The notes under the pieces are model-generated. The model saw only the letters and a program-made list of their open reading frames with translations, searched no databases and was not told the DNA's origin. A program made the position numbers and the translations under genes. Positions 1-6,236 of a stretch of 7,604 nucleotides of DNA are shown piece after piece. Origin of the DNA: Candidatus Glassiibacteriota bacterium. Its GTDB lineage: Bacteria; Gemmatimonadota; Glassbacteria; GWA2-58-10. The DNA lies in the NCBI GenBank assembly GCA_016934095.1, contig JAFGTO010000046.1, forward strand, positions 1 through 7,604, given 5' to 3'. Within the stretch, counting starts at the first letter, position 1. Every line of letters starts with the position of its first letter.

Positions 1-893
1 ACCCAGCTCAGGGCCAGCCTGACCTCTTTTACCCATGGGGGCAAGGCCTTGTTTTCCAGGCCGTACGCCCGGCCGAGCCAATCACGGTAAGCTGCCGCCG
101 GTACTTCCCATCCGCCCTGGTAGACATTGATCCGCCAGGCCAGGCCGCCGGCACTCAGGTTGTTGTCCACCGGGCCGTAAGCGTCCGTTTCCAGACCCAG
201 GCCGCGGGCATCCCCGGGGACTCCCACCTGCAGGGACTTGTAGCGGTAGCGGGTGTCGCGGCAACAGACCCAGAACCCTCCGCCTTCGCCCTGCAGGATG
301 GCCAGGCCCGCCTCCCAGCTAAAGGGCCAGTGCCAGCGGGTACCGCTGATCAGGGGGTCTTCCAGGGGCAGGCGTATACCCTGGAAGAACGGGGCCACCA
401 GCTCGAGCCCGGGCATTATGCCGGCCAACAGCCAGCGGCAGGCCCTGAGCGCGGGCCGGGAAGCATACCCGCCGGGCTCAACTACGAGGTCGCCGGTCGT
501 GCTGTCGGTCGAAACGGCGATAAGGCCGTCTCCGTACCACGACTCCACCCGCACATGGGCCAGGTTATCATTGATCTGAATACATTGAAACCGGTCCTCG
601 ACCTCGTTACCCAGGGGTACCGCCTCGCCTTTCAGGTAGACAAGCTGCAGCGCCTGCTGTTCATCGGCGCTGGACCTGACCATCTCCCGGCCGTCGGACT
701 TGCGCACCAGGGATATGATCAGCCCCCGGTCCAGTACCGCCTGCAAAGTGGCAGTCTCCACCAGCACCAGGTTACCCTCCACAGTGACCGGGCCGGCCGG
801 GACTGATCTTGCCGAAACGGCGAGAAAAACCACCAGGGCGGCCAGGGCTGTCCGGCCGAAATTTCCGGTCCCGTAGTCAAGTTTCCGGGTCAT
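1..893 (-). CDS. Secreted protein with glycosidase-like N-terminal region (partial, C-terminus off the left edge)
   Basis: The frame is open from an ATG at 893 down to base 1, giving about 297 residues with no stop, so only the N-terminal part is present. The start is supported by AAGGAGG at 903-909, nine bases upstream. Residues 14-28 form a hydrophobic segment after a basic N-terminus, with a likely signal-peptidase site after VSA (about residue 28), so the protein is probably exported. The mature part reads as a beta-rich domain (many short alternating hydrophobic strands, W and G turns), followed near residues 255-297 by GGWEVPAAAYRDWLGRAYG and then PPWVKEVRLALSW. That sequence looks like the linker helix and first strand of a TIM barrel. 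This architecture resembles DUF6259-type and related melibiase-like proteins, in which a beta-sandwich precedes a (beta/alpha)8 barrel; the family name comes from memory of such sequences and is uncertain. The catalytic region lies outside the window. It is the third gene of a possible operon, 89 bases after the GHL6-like gene. Confidence 0.8.
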   Translation of the reverse strand, partial: MTRKLDYGTGNFGRTALAALVVFLAVSARSVPAGPVTVEGNLVLVETATLQAVLDRGLIISLVRKSDGREMVRSSADEQQALQLVYLKGEAVPLGNEVEDRFQCIQINDNLAHVRVESWYGDGLIAVSTDSTTGDLVVEPGGYASRPALRACRWLLAGIMPGLELVAPFFQGIRLPLEDPLISGTRWHWPFSWEAGLAILQGEGGGFWVCCRDTRYRYKSLQVGVPGDARGLGLETDAYGPVDNNLSAGGLAWRINVYQGGWEVPAAAYRDWLGRAYGLENKALPPWVKEVRLALSW

Positions 894-935
894 CTGTTCG
901 TCCCTCCTTTGAGCTTGGAATCGAAAAGGCTTTCT

Positions 936-957
936 CCGGGCCCTCCTCGTGGCCCGG
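936..957 (-). other. GC-rich stem-loop between two same-strand genes
   Basis: CCGGGCC at 936-942 pairs with GGCCCGG at 951-957 around an eight-base loop. It lies between the stop of the GHL6-like gene (983) and the Shine-Dalgarno of the next gene (903-909). On the minus strand the sequence after the stem is AGAAAGCCTTTTCG, which has only a four-base T run that is not directly adjacent. It is therefore a poor intrinsic terminator. It could be a partial terminator or an mRNA-stabilising hairpin that sets different levels for the two genes. Confidence 0.35.
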
Positions 958-982
958 TCGGCAATAAAAGCTGCATCCGCTG

Positions 983-3070
983 TCAGCCGAGCTGTATCAC
1001 CAGCATGTCGTAGAGCCGGAGCTCGGGCACCCTGAAGTGAAGTTTCCCATTTTCCCGGGTGAACTCCACGGAGCTCGTTTCCGGATTGTCCGGTGAGATC
1101 AGGGTTATCGACTTGACTTTCCTGCCCGTGGGGACTTTCAGCTCCACGGGGATGTCTCTGAGCAGGTCCTGTTTGAAATTGACCAGGTGCAGGATGAGCT
1201 GATCCTGGTCATTTTTCCGGTAGAGGTTCATCACCACTGTCAGCGGGGCCTTTAGATCCAGGCTGAGGTCATCCCTGCAGGCCCACTTGACAGCCTCGAC
1301 CAGCTCCGGCCAGTTGGCCGGCAGGTTCATCCTGACCGTGGTACCCGCATAGGCGGGTATGACTCTCGGGATGTAGACCGCACGGCCCCGGCCAAAGCTG
1401 TTCATCTTTACACCTATGCCCCCGGCGCCCTGGTAGGTCGAGACCGCATCCGAGATGCGGTAGGCGCCGAGGGTCCGGCGGGCCTCCTCGCGGGAAAGGC
1501 CCAGTATATCCCCGAGGCCGAACTCCGGCCTGGGCCTGCGCCACTCATTGTAAAGCGAGGCCGAACCGGTGGCGACCAGGCCGCCGCCGCTGCGCACGTA
1601 ACTCCTGACCAGCTCCAGGTCGCTGTCCGACATGGACTCGGTGTTGGCGAGCACCAGCACTTTATACTTGGAGAGGTCTTTGAGGTTCTCCTCGAAAATG
1701 ATGTCGAAAGGGACCTTGGCCTGGATCAGTGCCTGCTCGAACCCCACGGTGCCGGCCAGGGTGGCGAAAGAGTTATAGGCAAGGGAGGGGTAAGAGCGCA
1801 GCACCGCGACATCGGCTACCGATTCGGTGTCCCGGTAATAGTCGACATACCGGTAGAACTGATCGTCCGGGGCCGGCCCGTTAAGGTACGAGGCCCTGCC
1901 GGGAGAGCCCAGCCAGCCGCCGCCGGGTATCTGGTGCCGGTAGGAAAAAGCCAGCTTGACCGCCCGCCCCAGTGCAGACCGTCCCCCGCTCTGGAAAGCG
2001 GTCCCGAGGGTCCGGCAGGCTTTATATTCACGTATCGGAGAAACCAGGACGCCGTCATCGGTAAGCTCGGCTTCCACCCAGATCTCCCCGCTCCAGGCAT
2101 CCACCCCGGTCCCGTTGCAGACCGCCACGGGATCTATCCCCCTAATCGCGCGGTTCTCCCTGGAAATCCCGTGGATATTGACCCCCACGGCAATGGTGGG
2201 GTCGAGCTGCTTGATAAACCTGCAGACATCCGCGACAGCCTCGGTAACCGAGCGGCAGCGGAAATCGATCCAGCGCTGCATGACCGGGTCGTTCACCACC
2301 AGGTCATCGGCCCATTCCCAGTAAGGCGGCAGGATGTTGTCTACATTGGAATATCCTATCATGGCTTTCAATTCACCGGGCATGTAGCGGGTCCTGAGGT
2401 AGCTGCGGAAATCCTCTATCCAGTTCCTGTTGTGCAAAGGCTGCCAGGAAACAGGCGGGTTTTCGGCCACGTTGTCCAGGAAGATATACCTGGGCTTCAG
2501 GTTCTCGATACAATAGCGGAGTATTTTCTCCTTGTACCACTCCATGTACTCCCGGTTGCGGATATCCGGCAGGTAGCGCCAGTAATAGTGCCCGTAGGCT
2601 ATCCTCACCGGGTGGCCGTCCCTGTCGTAGAGCACCCAGTCCCTGGCCCGGGGGTCCTCCTGCAGGAAAGTCTCCCAGACCACGGTCCCCCATTGCACGT
2701 AGACACCGGAGATCATGCCGTACTTTTTGGCCCAGCCAGCTACCCGGATGGCCAGGTCCATCTCTTCCTTCTCGGCCTGGAACCCGTAGCCTTTGTAAAA
2801 ATGGGTGTACAGCATGCGCTCGCCTGTCTGGGCTATCTTTTTGACATTCTCCTCGGTGTGGGCGATCCTCCAACGCTCGGCGTCATCCGTAAAGGCGGTC
2901 CCCCTGCGGATGCGAAAAATCAAGGGCTCCTGGCTGATCGGTATGGGCAGGGCAAGGTCCGTCTCGGGGATCTCCTCCTGGGCCCATAAGAGGCAGGAGG
3001 ATGACAGCACCAGGAGCGAGGCAAAAATGACCGAGTGAACCCGTATACATTTCGTGAGGCATGAGTGCAT
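983..3070 (-). CDS. Secreted GHL6-like TIM-barrel protein with beta-galactosidase trimerisation-like domain
   Basis: This is a 695-residue putative glycoside hydrolase of unknown substrate. Residues 1-30 are a Sec signal peptide with probable cleavage after LWA (residue 30). Residues about 50-400 look like a TIM barrel of the hypothetical glycosyl hydrolase 6 type (PF14871): residues 86-127 (MLYTHFYKGYGF to GVYVQWG), then PRYIFLDNVAENPP at 193-206, where D199 ends a barrel strand, and later VNIHG and WSGEIWVEAE (E329, E333). Residues about 417-565 resemble the class I glutamine-amidotransferase-like trimerisation domain of GH42 beta-galactosidases: LIQAKVPFDIIFEENL, then KYKVLVLANTESMSDSDLE and VRSGGGLVATGS. 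Residues about 605-695 form a C-terminal beta-sandwich. The ATG at 3070 is preceded by AAAGGAAAGGA (3076-3086), giving two overlapping Shine-Dalgarno options at 5- and 10-base spacing; the next Met is far downstream. No lipobox is convincing around C26. D199 and E329 are only candidate catalytic acids. It lies between two other secreted-protein genes on the same strand. Confidence 0.93.
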   Translation of the reverse strand: MHSCLTKCIRVHSVIFASLLVLSSSCLLWAQEEIPETDLALPIPISQEPLIFRIRRGTAFTDDAERWRIAHTEENVKKIAQTGERMLYTHFYKGYGFQAEKEEMDLAIRVAGWAKKYGMISGVYVQWGTVVWETFLQEDPRARDWVLYDRDGHPVRIAYGHYYWRYLPDIRNREYMEWYKEKILRYCIENLKPRYIFLDNVAENPPVSWQPLHNRNWIEDFRSYLRTRYMPGELKAMIGYSNVDNILPPYWEWADDLVVNDPVMQRWIDFRCRSVTEAVADVCRFIKQLDPTIAVGVNIHGISRENRAIRGIDPVAVCNGTGVDAWSGEIWVEAELTDDGVLVSPIREYKACRTLGTAFQSGGRSALGRAVKLAFSYRHQIPGGGWLGSPGRASYLNGPAPDDQFYRYVDYYRDTESVADVAVLRSYPSLAYNSFATLAGTVGFEQALIQAKVPFDIIFEENLKDLSKYKVLVLANTESMSDSDLELVRSYVRSGGGLVATGSASLYNEWRRPRPEFGLGDILGLSREEARRTLGAYRISDAVSTYQGAGGIGVKMNSFGRGRAVYIPRVIPAYAGTTVRMNLPANWPELVEAVKWACRDDLSLDLKAPLTVVMNLYRKNDQDQLILHLVNFKQDLLRDIPVELKVPTGRKVKSITLISPDNPETSSVEFTRENGKLHFRVPELRLYDMLVIQLG

Positions 3071-3081
3071 GGCGGTCCTTT

Positions 3082-3091
3082 CCTTTAAAGG
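3082..3091. other. Palindrome CCTTTAAAGG overlapping a Shine-Dalgarno copy
   Basis: The perfect ten-base palindrome CCTTTAAAGG sits 11-20 bases upstream of the GHL6-like gene start and includes the more distal of its two AAAGGA motifs. Without a loop it cannot form a normal hairpin, so it would act, if at all, as a symmetric protein site. It may be chance. No clear -35/-10 promoter was found in the 90-base gap (3071-3160), which fits read-through from the M14 gene. Confidence 0.2.
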
Positions 3092-3160
3092 GATTACGGG
3101 ATCAAGTCAGTTGGGTGCAGTGAAAGCACGTCGATTTCCAGGCCTGGGCTGTATCAGCGG

Positions 3161-4288
3161 TCAATGGCCTCCGGACCGCCAGTCTCCCCTGACCGCTCCT
3201 TCCCGGTCCATATATCCGCCCGGGGAAGCTCCCAGCTCGATCAGGAACTCGAACATGACCAGGTGGCTGTCCAGGATCGTATCGCAGCTTGCCGGCTCGT
3301 GGGACATGCCGATGATCCCCTGCGGTCCCTCGAAAATCATGGAGACCGCACCTGTAGCATGATACAGAGCCTCAGAGAGCTCGAACGCATCGCTGGGCGT
3401 CTCCCTGGGGGGCGTATAAGGCAGGCCGCGCTTCTGCATCAGCTCAGCGTAGCGCCTCTGGATTTCCGCCGTCCATTTGCGAAGCCTCTCGGGCACCAGG
3501 TAAGTCTGCAGGAATTCGGCCGGCATCTCGTGCGAATGAAGGCCTGCTATCATATCAGGGGCCTCGTCGACAGCCAGACCGAAGAGGGTCTGCGTCTCGG
3601 GAGCCATGGGCCTGAAAAAGCAGTCGTTGTAGATATTCACGCCGCCGTCGGTGAAGCAGGCGCCCAAGATACCAACGTCCCCGGCCATCGGGTGAATCTC
3701 CTGCATCCCGGGCCAGCCGTAGAGGGACCCATCTTTTCTGGTACCCTGGGAATACTTGTGCATGGTCTCGTTGTCCTTGCCGACAAAGCTGTCGAAAGGC
3801 AGCCTGGCCCTGCCGTCCGGGTTGGCCAGGGGAACGATGACGATGCGCAGCTTGTCGGCGCTGCCGGAGATCCCCGGCCAGGGACGGCCCCGGAAATCAC
3901 TCCCGGTTTCCAGGACCTTGATCAGGTTGAGGCAGCTTGCGATACCCTCAAGCTCTCCACCGTGCACTGGGCCGATTATGAGCAGTACCGGCCGGGCCTG
4001 TCGCTCCCTGCGGCAAAACGCCTCTGGATGGCCGGAATATATCGCGGAAGAGAAGTTGGCAGTGCGGGTATAAGGCTCTTTTTCACCGTAAGAAACTAAG
4101 TATATCGGCCGACGGCCGTAAGATTCCCCGATCTTTCTTACCTCTCCCAGCTTGACTGAGCCCAGCACGTCTTCAATGTCGCTCAGCCTGGTCTTCCAGA
4201 AAGCCGGGGGCCCCTCCTCCGCCCGGATAAGGCCCGCTAACAGGCATGAAAACGCAATAACCGCCAGAACAGTACTTGCTGAATGCAT
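3161..4288 (-). CDS. Secreted M14-family zinc carboxypeptidase-like protein
   Basis: This is a 375-residue M14 metallopeptidase-like protein. Residues 1-23 are a signal peptide (hydrophobic 7-21, likely cut after IRA), so it acts in the periplasm or outside. The zinc site is visible: HGGE at 109-112 (H109, E112) and HSH at 251-253 (H251). The general base is E320 in MIFEGPQG, and NPDGR at 156-160 is the conserved M14 core motif. Compared with pancreatic carboxypeptidase A, the Arg of HxRE is Gly (G111), and the Asn-Arg pair that grips the substrate carboxylate (GVDxNRN) is replaced by GVNIYND at 216-222. The fold and metal centre therefore look intact, but a classical C-terminal carboxypeptidase pocket does not. 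An amidase, esterase or an unusual peptidase is possible. The start at 4288 is fixed by AAGGAGG (4293-4299). The gene heads a possible three-gene minus-strand operon and is divergent from the oxidoreductase gene. Confidence 0.93.
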   Translation of the reverse strand: MHSASTVLAVIAFSCLLAGLIRAEEGPPAFWKTRLSDIEDVLGSVKLGEVRKIGESYGRRPIYLVSYGEKEPYTRTANFSSAIYSGHPEAFCRRERQARPVLLIIGPVHGGELEGIASCLNLIKVLETGSDFRGRPWPGISGSADKLRIVIVPLANPDGRARLPFDSFVGKDNETMHKYSQGTRKDGSLYGWPGMQEIHPMAGDVGILGACFTDGGVNIYNDCFFRPMAPETQTLFGLAVDEAPDMIAGLHSHEMPAEFLQTYLVPERLRKWTAEIQRRYAELMQKRGLPYTPPRETPSDAFELSEALYHATGAVSMIFEGPQGIIGMSHEPASCDTILDSHLVMFEFLIELGASPGGYMDREGAVRGDWRSGGH

Positions 4289-4301
4289 GGGCCCTCCTTC
4301 A

Positions 4302-4317
4302 GGCCGGCAGCCCGGCC
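4302..4317 (-). promoter_or_regulatory. Hairpin adjacent to the M14 gene Shine-Dalgarno
   Basis: On the minus strand GGCCGG-GCTG-CCGGCC forms a perfect six-base-pair, all-GC stem with a four-base loop. It ends two bases before AAGGAGG (4293-4299), which itself is only four bases from the ATG. In the mRNA this stem would sit directly upstream of the ribosome-binding site, leaving it exposed but close to structure. An effect on translation or mRNA 5' stability is an inference. Confidence 0.3.
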
Positions 4318-4417
4318 GGGAGATGAAAGTTTAACGGTTGTCGAAAACTGCGGGCCCGGGCCGGGGGGAGCAGGCAATAATTCCGCCGCCGGCCGGCAGG
4401 CATCGAGTAATTGTATT

Positions 4418-4423
4418 ATTATA
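4418..4423 (-). promoter_or_regulatory. Candidate -10 box for the M14 gene
   Basis: On the minus strand the sequence reads TATAAT within TTATAATAATACAATTA, an AT-rich island in otherwise GC-rich DNA about 130 bases before the M14 start codon. No good TTGACA-like -35 sits 16-18 bases upstream; the closest, TTGCTG at 4445-4450, is 21 bases away. The call rests on the -10 match, position and base composition only. Confidence 0.3.
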
Positions 4424-4425
4424 AG

Positions 4426-4463
4426 GGAGAAGGTCTGCTTTTTCCAGCAAACCCTTTTTCTCC
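4426..4463. repeat. Imperfect inverted repeat / long hairpin
   Basis: GGAGAA (4426-4431) followed by GGTCTGCT (4432-4439) pairs, across the loop TTTTCC, with AGCAAACC (4446-4453) and then TTCTCC (4458-4463). There is one internal mismatch and a four-base CTTT bulge, giving about 13 base pairs. It lies immediately upstream of the TATAAT box on the minus strand, where a repressor or activator site would overlap the -35 area. Its inner part resembles the second dyad at 4577-4594. Confidence 0.4.
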
Positions 4464-4477
4464 AACGGTGTGATAAT

Positions 4478-4493
4478 CCGGGCAAGAGCCCGG
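4478..4493. repeat. CCGGGC-AAGA-GCCCGG hairpin
   Basis: This is a perfect six-base-pair GC stem with a four-base loop in the middle of the divergent intergenic region. No T-tract follows on either strand, so it does not look like an intrinsic terminator. Its role is unknown. Confidence 0.35.
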
Positions 4494-4576
4494 TGCTTTC
4501 GACTTACTCTGAGCCGGGTGCCTCTCAAGGCTTGTGTTGTGCCGCATCCGGTGTTAAAGTTTTCAGGGGCATTCCC

Positions 4577-4594
4577 TGGTTTTTCCACAAACCA
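4577..4594. promoter_or_regulatory. TGGTTT-N6-AAACCA dyad, possible operator of the oxidoreductase gene
   Basis: A perfect six-base inverted repeat with a six-base spacer lies about 70 bases before the oxidoreductase start codon, in the promoter-proximal zone. A weak promoter-like pair, TTGTGT (4532-4537) and TAAAGT (4555-4560) with 17-base spacing, lies just upstream, so a protein bound here would overlap the first transcribed bases. Both the promoter and the operator role are inferences. Confidence 0.3.
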
Positions 4595-4665
4595 TTTCCC
4601 CGGTTTGATCGACATTACTGCCTTTCACGTAAGTCCCGTCAAACATCCACCAGAGGAGCCGAGAA

Positions 4666-6171
4666 ATGACACCCGAGAAAAAGATAACCCGTCGCAGGTT
4701 CCTGGGCTCTGCCGCCGCGGCCGCTGCCTTTACCGTGGTCCCCAGGCACGTGCTGGGAGGGCCCGGACACATCGCTCCGAGCGATAAAATCAACCTGGGT
4801 TACATCGGCCTGGGGACCCAGGGACTGCGGGAGCTCACCGGGCTGCTCCCTAACCCGGAGGTACATATCGCAGCGGTCTGCGACCCCAATACGGACAGCA
4901 CAGACTACGTGGACTGGTCCAGGCACGGCCTGAGGAACCAGATCCGTAAATTCCTGGACAATCAGGCCTGGGGGGAAGGCGTGGACGGGATCCGGGCGGG
5001 CCGGGAGGTCGGCCGGGAGATAGTCGAGGCCTACTATGCCGGGAACAAGCCCTCGAACAGCTACCGGGGATGCGCCTCCTATGCCGATTTCCGGGAGCTG
5101 CTGGAAAAGGAGAAAGACCTGGATGCGGTCAAGATAATGACGCCTGACCACCTCCATGCGACCATAGCGATTGCAGCCATGAAAAAAGGCAAGCACGTGG
5201 TGATGCATAAACCGGTCGCCAATGTGTTGTACGAAGCCAGGCTGGCTGTCGAAACCGCCCGGGAAACGCAGGTCGCCACCCACCTCTCGGCTTGGAGTAA
5301 CAGGAACTCTATTGCCCTGGTGCGGGCCTGGATAGAGGATGGCTCCATCGGGCCGCTGCGGGAAGTGCACAACTGGATAAACAAGCCTATCTGGCCCCAG
5401 TGGCCGGCCTGCCCGACCGAGACCCCGCCGGTCCCGGAGGGCTTCGACTGGGACTTATGGCTCGGGCCTGCACTCGACCGCCCCTATCACCCCAACTATA
5501 CGCATGCCGTGTTTCGCGGCTGGTATGATTTCGGCAGCGGCATCCTGGGCGATATGGGCATTTACAGTCTCTGGCCGGTATTTACGGCATTCGGCCTGGA
5601 GGCCCCGGTCAGGGTGGAGGCGACCCCGAGCTTTACCTGCGAGATAGTCGACCAGGTAAGCGGGATCAAGGAAAACAAAGTCTCTTTCCCGAACGCCTCC
5701 ACCATCCGTTTTACCTTCGCCGGGCACGACAACACGCCCCAGCCCGAGATCTTCTGGTATGACGGGGGAATGCGGCCGCCGACACCTGAGGAGCTTTACG
5801 CGGACAACAAAGAGATGCCGGCCAGCGGCATGATGTTTGTCGGCGACCGGGGGAAAATTCTGGCGGATTTCTTGGGGAACAGGCCGCAGCTCATTCCCGA
5901 GCAAAAGATGCGTGAACACCAGGGAGCCGAAGAGGCTGCCCGTGAGCGGGAAGACCGCAACAGTGCCTGGATAGCGGCTTTCAAGGGTGGTGAACCCTCG
6001 CCTGGGAGTTTTGAAAGCGTGAAAGCTTGCACGGAAGCCATCTGCCTGGGAGCGGTGGCCCTGCGTGTCGGCAGAAAAATCGAGTGGGACGCCGCGAGCA
6101 TGAAAATCACCAACCTGCCCGAGGCCAACGAGCTGCTGTACCGGAAATACCGGGAAGGATGGGAGCTCTAA
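4666..6171 (+). CDS. Tat-exported Gfo/Idh/MocA family oxidoreductase
   Basis: This is a 501-residue NAD(P)-dependent sugar-type dehydrogenase of the Gfo/Idh/MocA family. The N-terminus carries a twin-arginine signal (TRRRFLG at 8-14, then an alanine-rich hydrophobic stretch to about residue 25), so it is exported folded, with cofactor bound. The Rossmann domain starts at KINLGYIGLGTQG (41-53). MTPDHLH (158-164) and HVVMHKPVAN (177-186) mark the end of the nucleotide-binding half; HKP stands where the family usually has EKP, keeping the lysine. The C-terminal half has DWDLWLGPA (261-269) and RGWYDFGSGILGDMG (284-298), as in many PVC-group homologues. After that, IYSLWPVF lacks the usual His of the D-x-G-x-H active-site motif. 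AGAGGAG at 4652-4658, seven bases upstream, supports the start. It stands alone on its strand, divergent from the M14 gene. Substrate is unknown; a sugar or polyol derivative is likely. GH109-type glycosidases share this fold and remain an alternative. Confidence 0.95.
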   Translation: MTPEKKITRRRFLGSAAAAAAFTVVPRHVLGGPGHIAPSDKINLGYIGLGTQGLRELTGLLPNPEVHIAAVCDPNTDSTDYVDWSRHGLRNQIRKFLDNQAWGEGVDGIRAGREVGREIVEAYYAGNKPSNSYRGCASYADFRELLEKEKDLDAVKIMTPDHLHATIAIAAMKKGKHVVMHKPVANVLYEARLAVETARETQVATHLSAWSNRNSIALVRAWIEDGSIGPLREVHNWINKPIWPQWPACPTETPPVPEGFDWDLWLGPALDRPYHPNYTHAVFRGWYDFGSGILGDMGIYSLWPVFTAFGLEAPVRVEATPSFTCEIVDQVSGIKENKVSFPNASTIRFTFAGHDNTPQPEIFWYDGGMRPPTPEELYADNKEMPASGMMFVGDRGKILADFLGNRPQLIPEQKMREHQGAEEAAREREDRNSAWIAAFKGGEPSPGSFESVKACTEAICLGAVALRVGRKIEWDAASMKITNLPEANELLYRKYREGWEL

Positions 6172-6200
6172 AAATACTGCTCTGGCTGAAGGCAGAGCAG
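6171..6200 (-). terminator. Intrinsic terminator of the FG-GAP protein gene
   Basis: CTGCTCTG (6177-6184) pairs perfectly with CAGAGCAG (6193-6200) around an eight-base loop. Read on the minus strand, the stem is followed by TATTTTT, a typical terminator tail, 37 bases after the TGA of the minus-strand gene. The tail reaches the last base of the oxidoreductase stop codon. Read on the plus strand the stem is followed by GGGGCAGAC with no T-tract, so it should stop plus-strand transcription poorly. Confidence 0.75.
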
Positions 6201-6236
6201 GGGGCAGACAGGGAATTCCTGGAGCTGCATCGAGGA

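Larger units (their letters stand above)
4289..4665. other. Divergent intergenic region, 377 bases, rich in inverted repeats
   Basis: This non-coding stretch separates the M14 gene (minus) from the oxidoreductase gene (plus) and should hold promoters for both. It contains a GC hairpin beside the M14 ribosome-binding site (4302-4317), GC-rich palindromic runs around 4350-4400, and an AT-rich island at 4408-4424 with TATAAT on the minus strand. It also holds a long imperfect hairpin (4426-4463), a CCGGGC-AAGA-GCCCGG hairpin (4478-4493) and a TGGTTT/AAACCA dyad (4577-4594). Open frames crossing it on either strand lack a ribosome-binding site and domain-like sequence and are treated as chance. 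Confidence 0.7.

Noticed and set aside
330..806. 158-codon plus-strand frame near the left edge
   Set aside because: It is antisense to the partial secreted protein, whose frame has a signal peptide and a good Shine-Dalgarno.
1934..2989. 351-codon open frame on the plus strand
   Set aside because: It lies entirely opposite the GHL6-like gene, is rich in P, G, V and H as expected of an antisense GC-rich frame, and has no ribosome-binding site or recognisable domain.
2984..3070. Lipoprotein signal around Cys26 of the GHL6-like protein
   Set aside because: The residues before the Cys are Ser-Ser-Ser, not a lipobox, whereas a normal signal-peptidase I site follows at LWA.
4605..4633. TTGATC as a -35 element for the oxidoreductase gene
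   Set aside because: The hexamer at 17-base spacing is CGTAAG, a poor -10 match, and no better one lies at 16 or 18 bases.
4283..4669. Open frame through the divergent intergenic region (128 codons, plus strand)
   Set aside because: No Shine-Dalgarno, overlaps both flanking gene starts, and crosses the hairpins; composition does not look like protein.
4639..5370. 243-codon minus-strand frame opposite the oxidoreductase N-terminus
   Set aside because: The plus-strand frame has a Tat signal and a Rossmann motif; the opposite frame has no such features.
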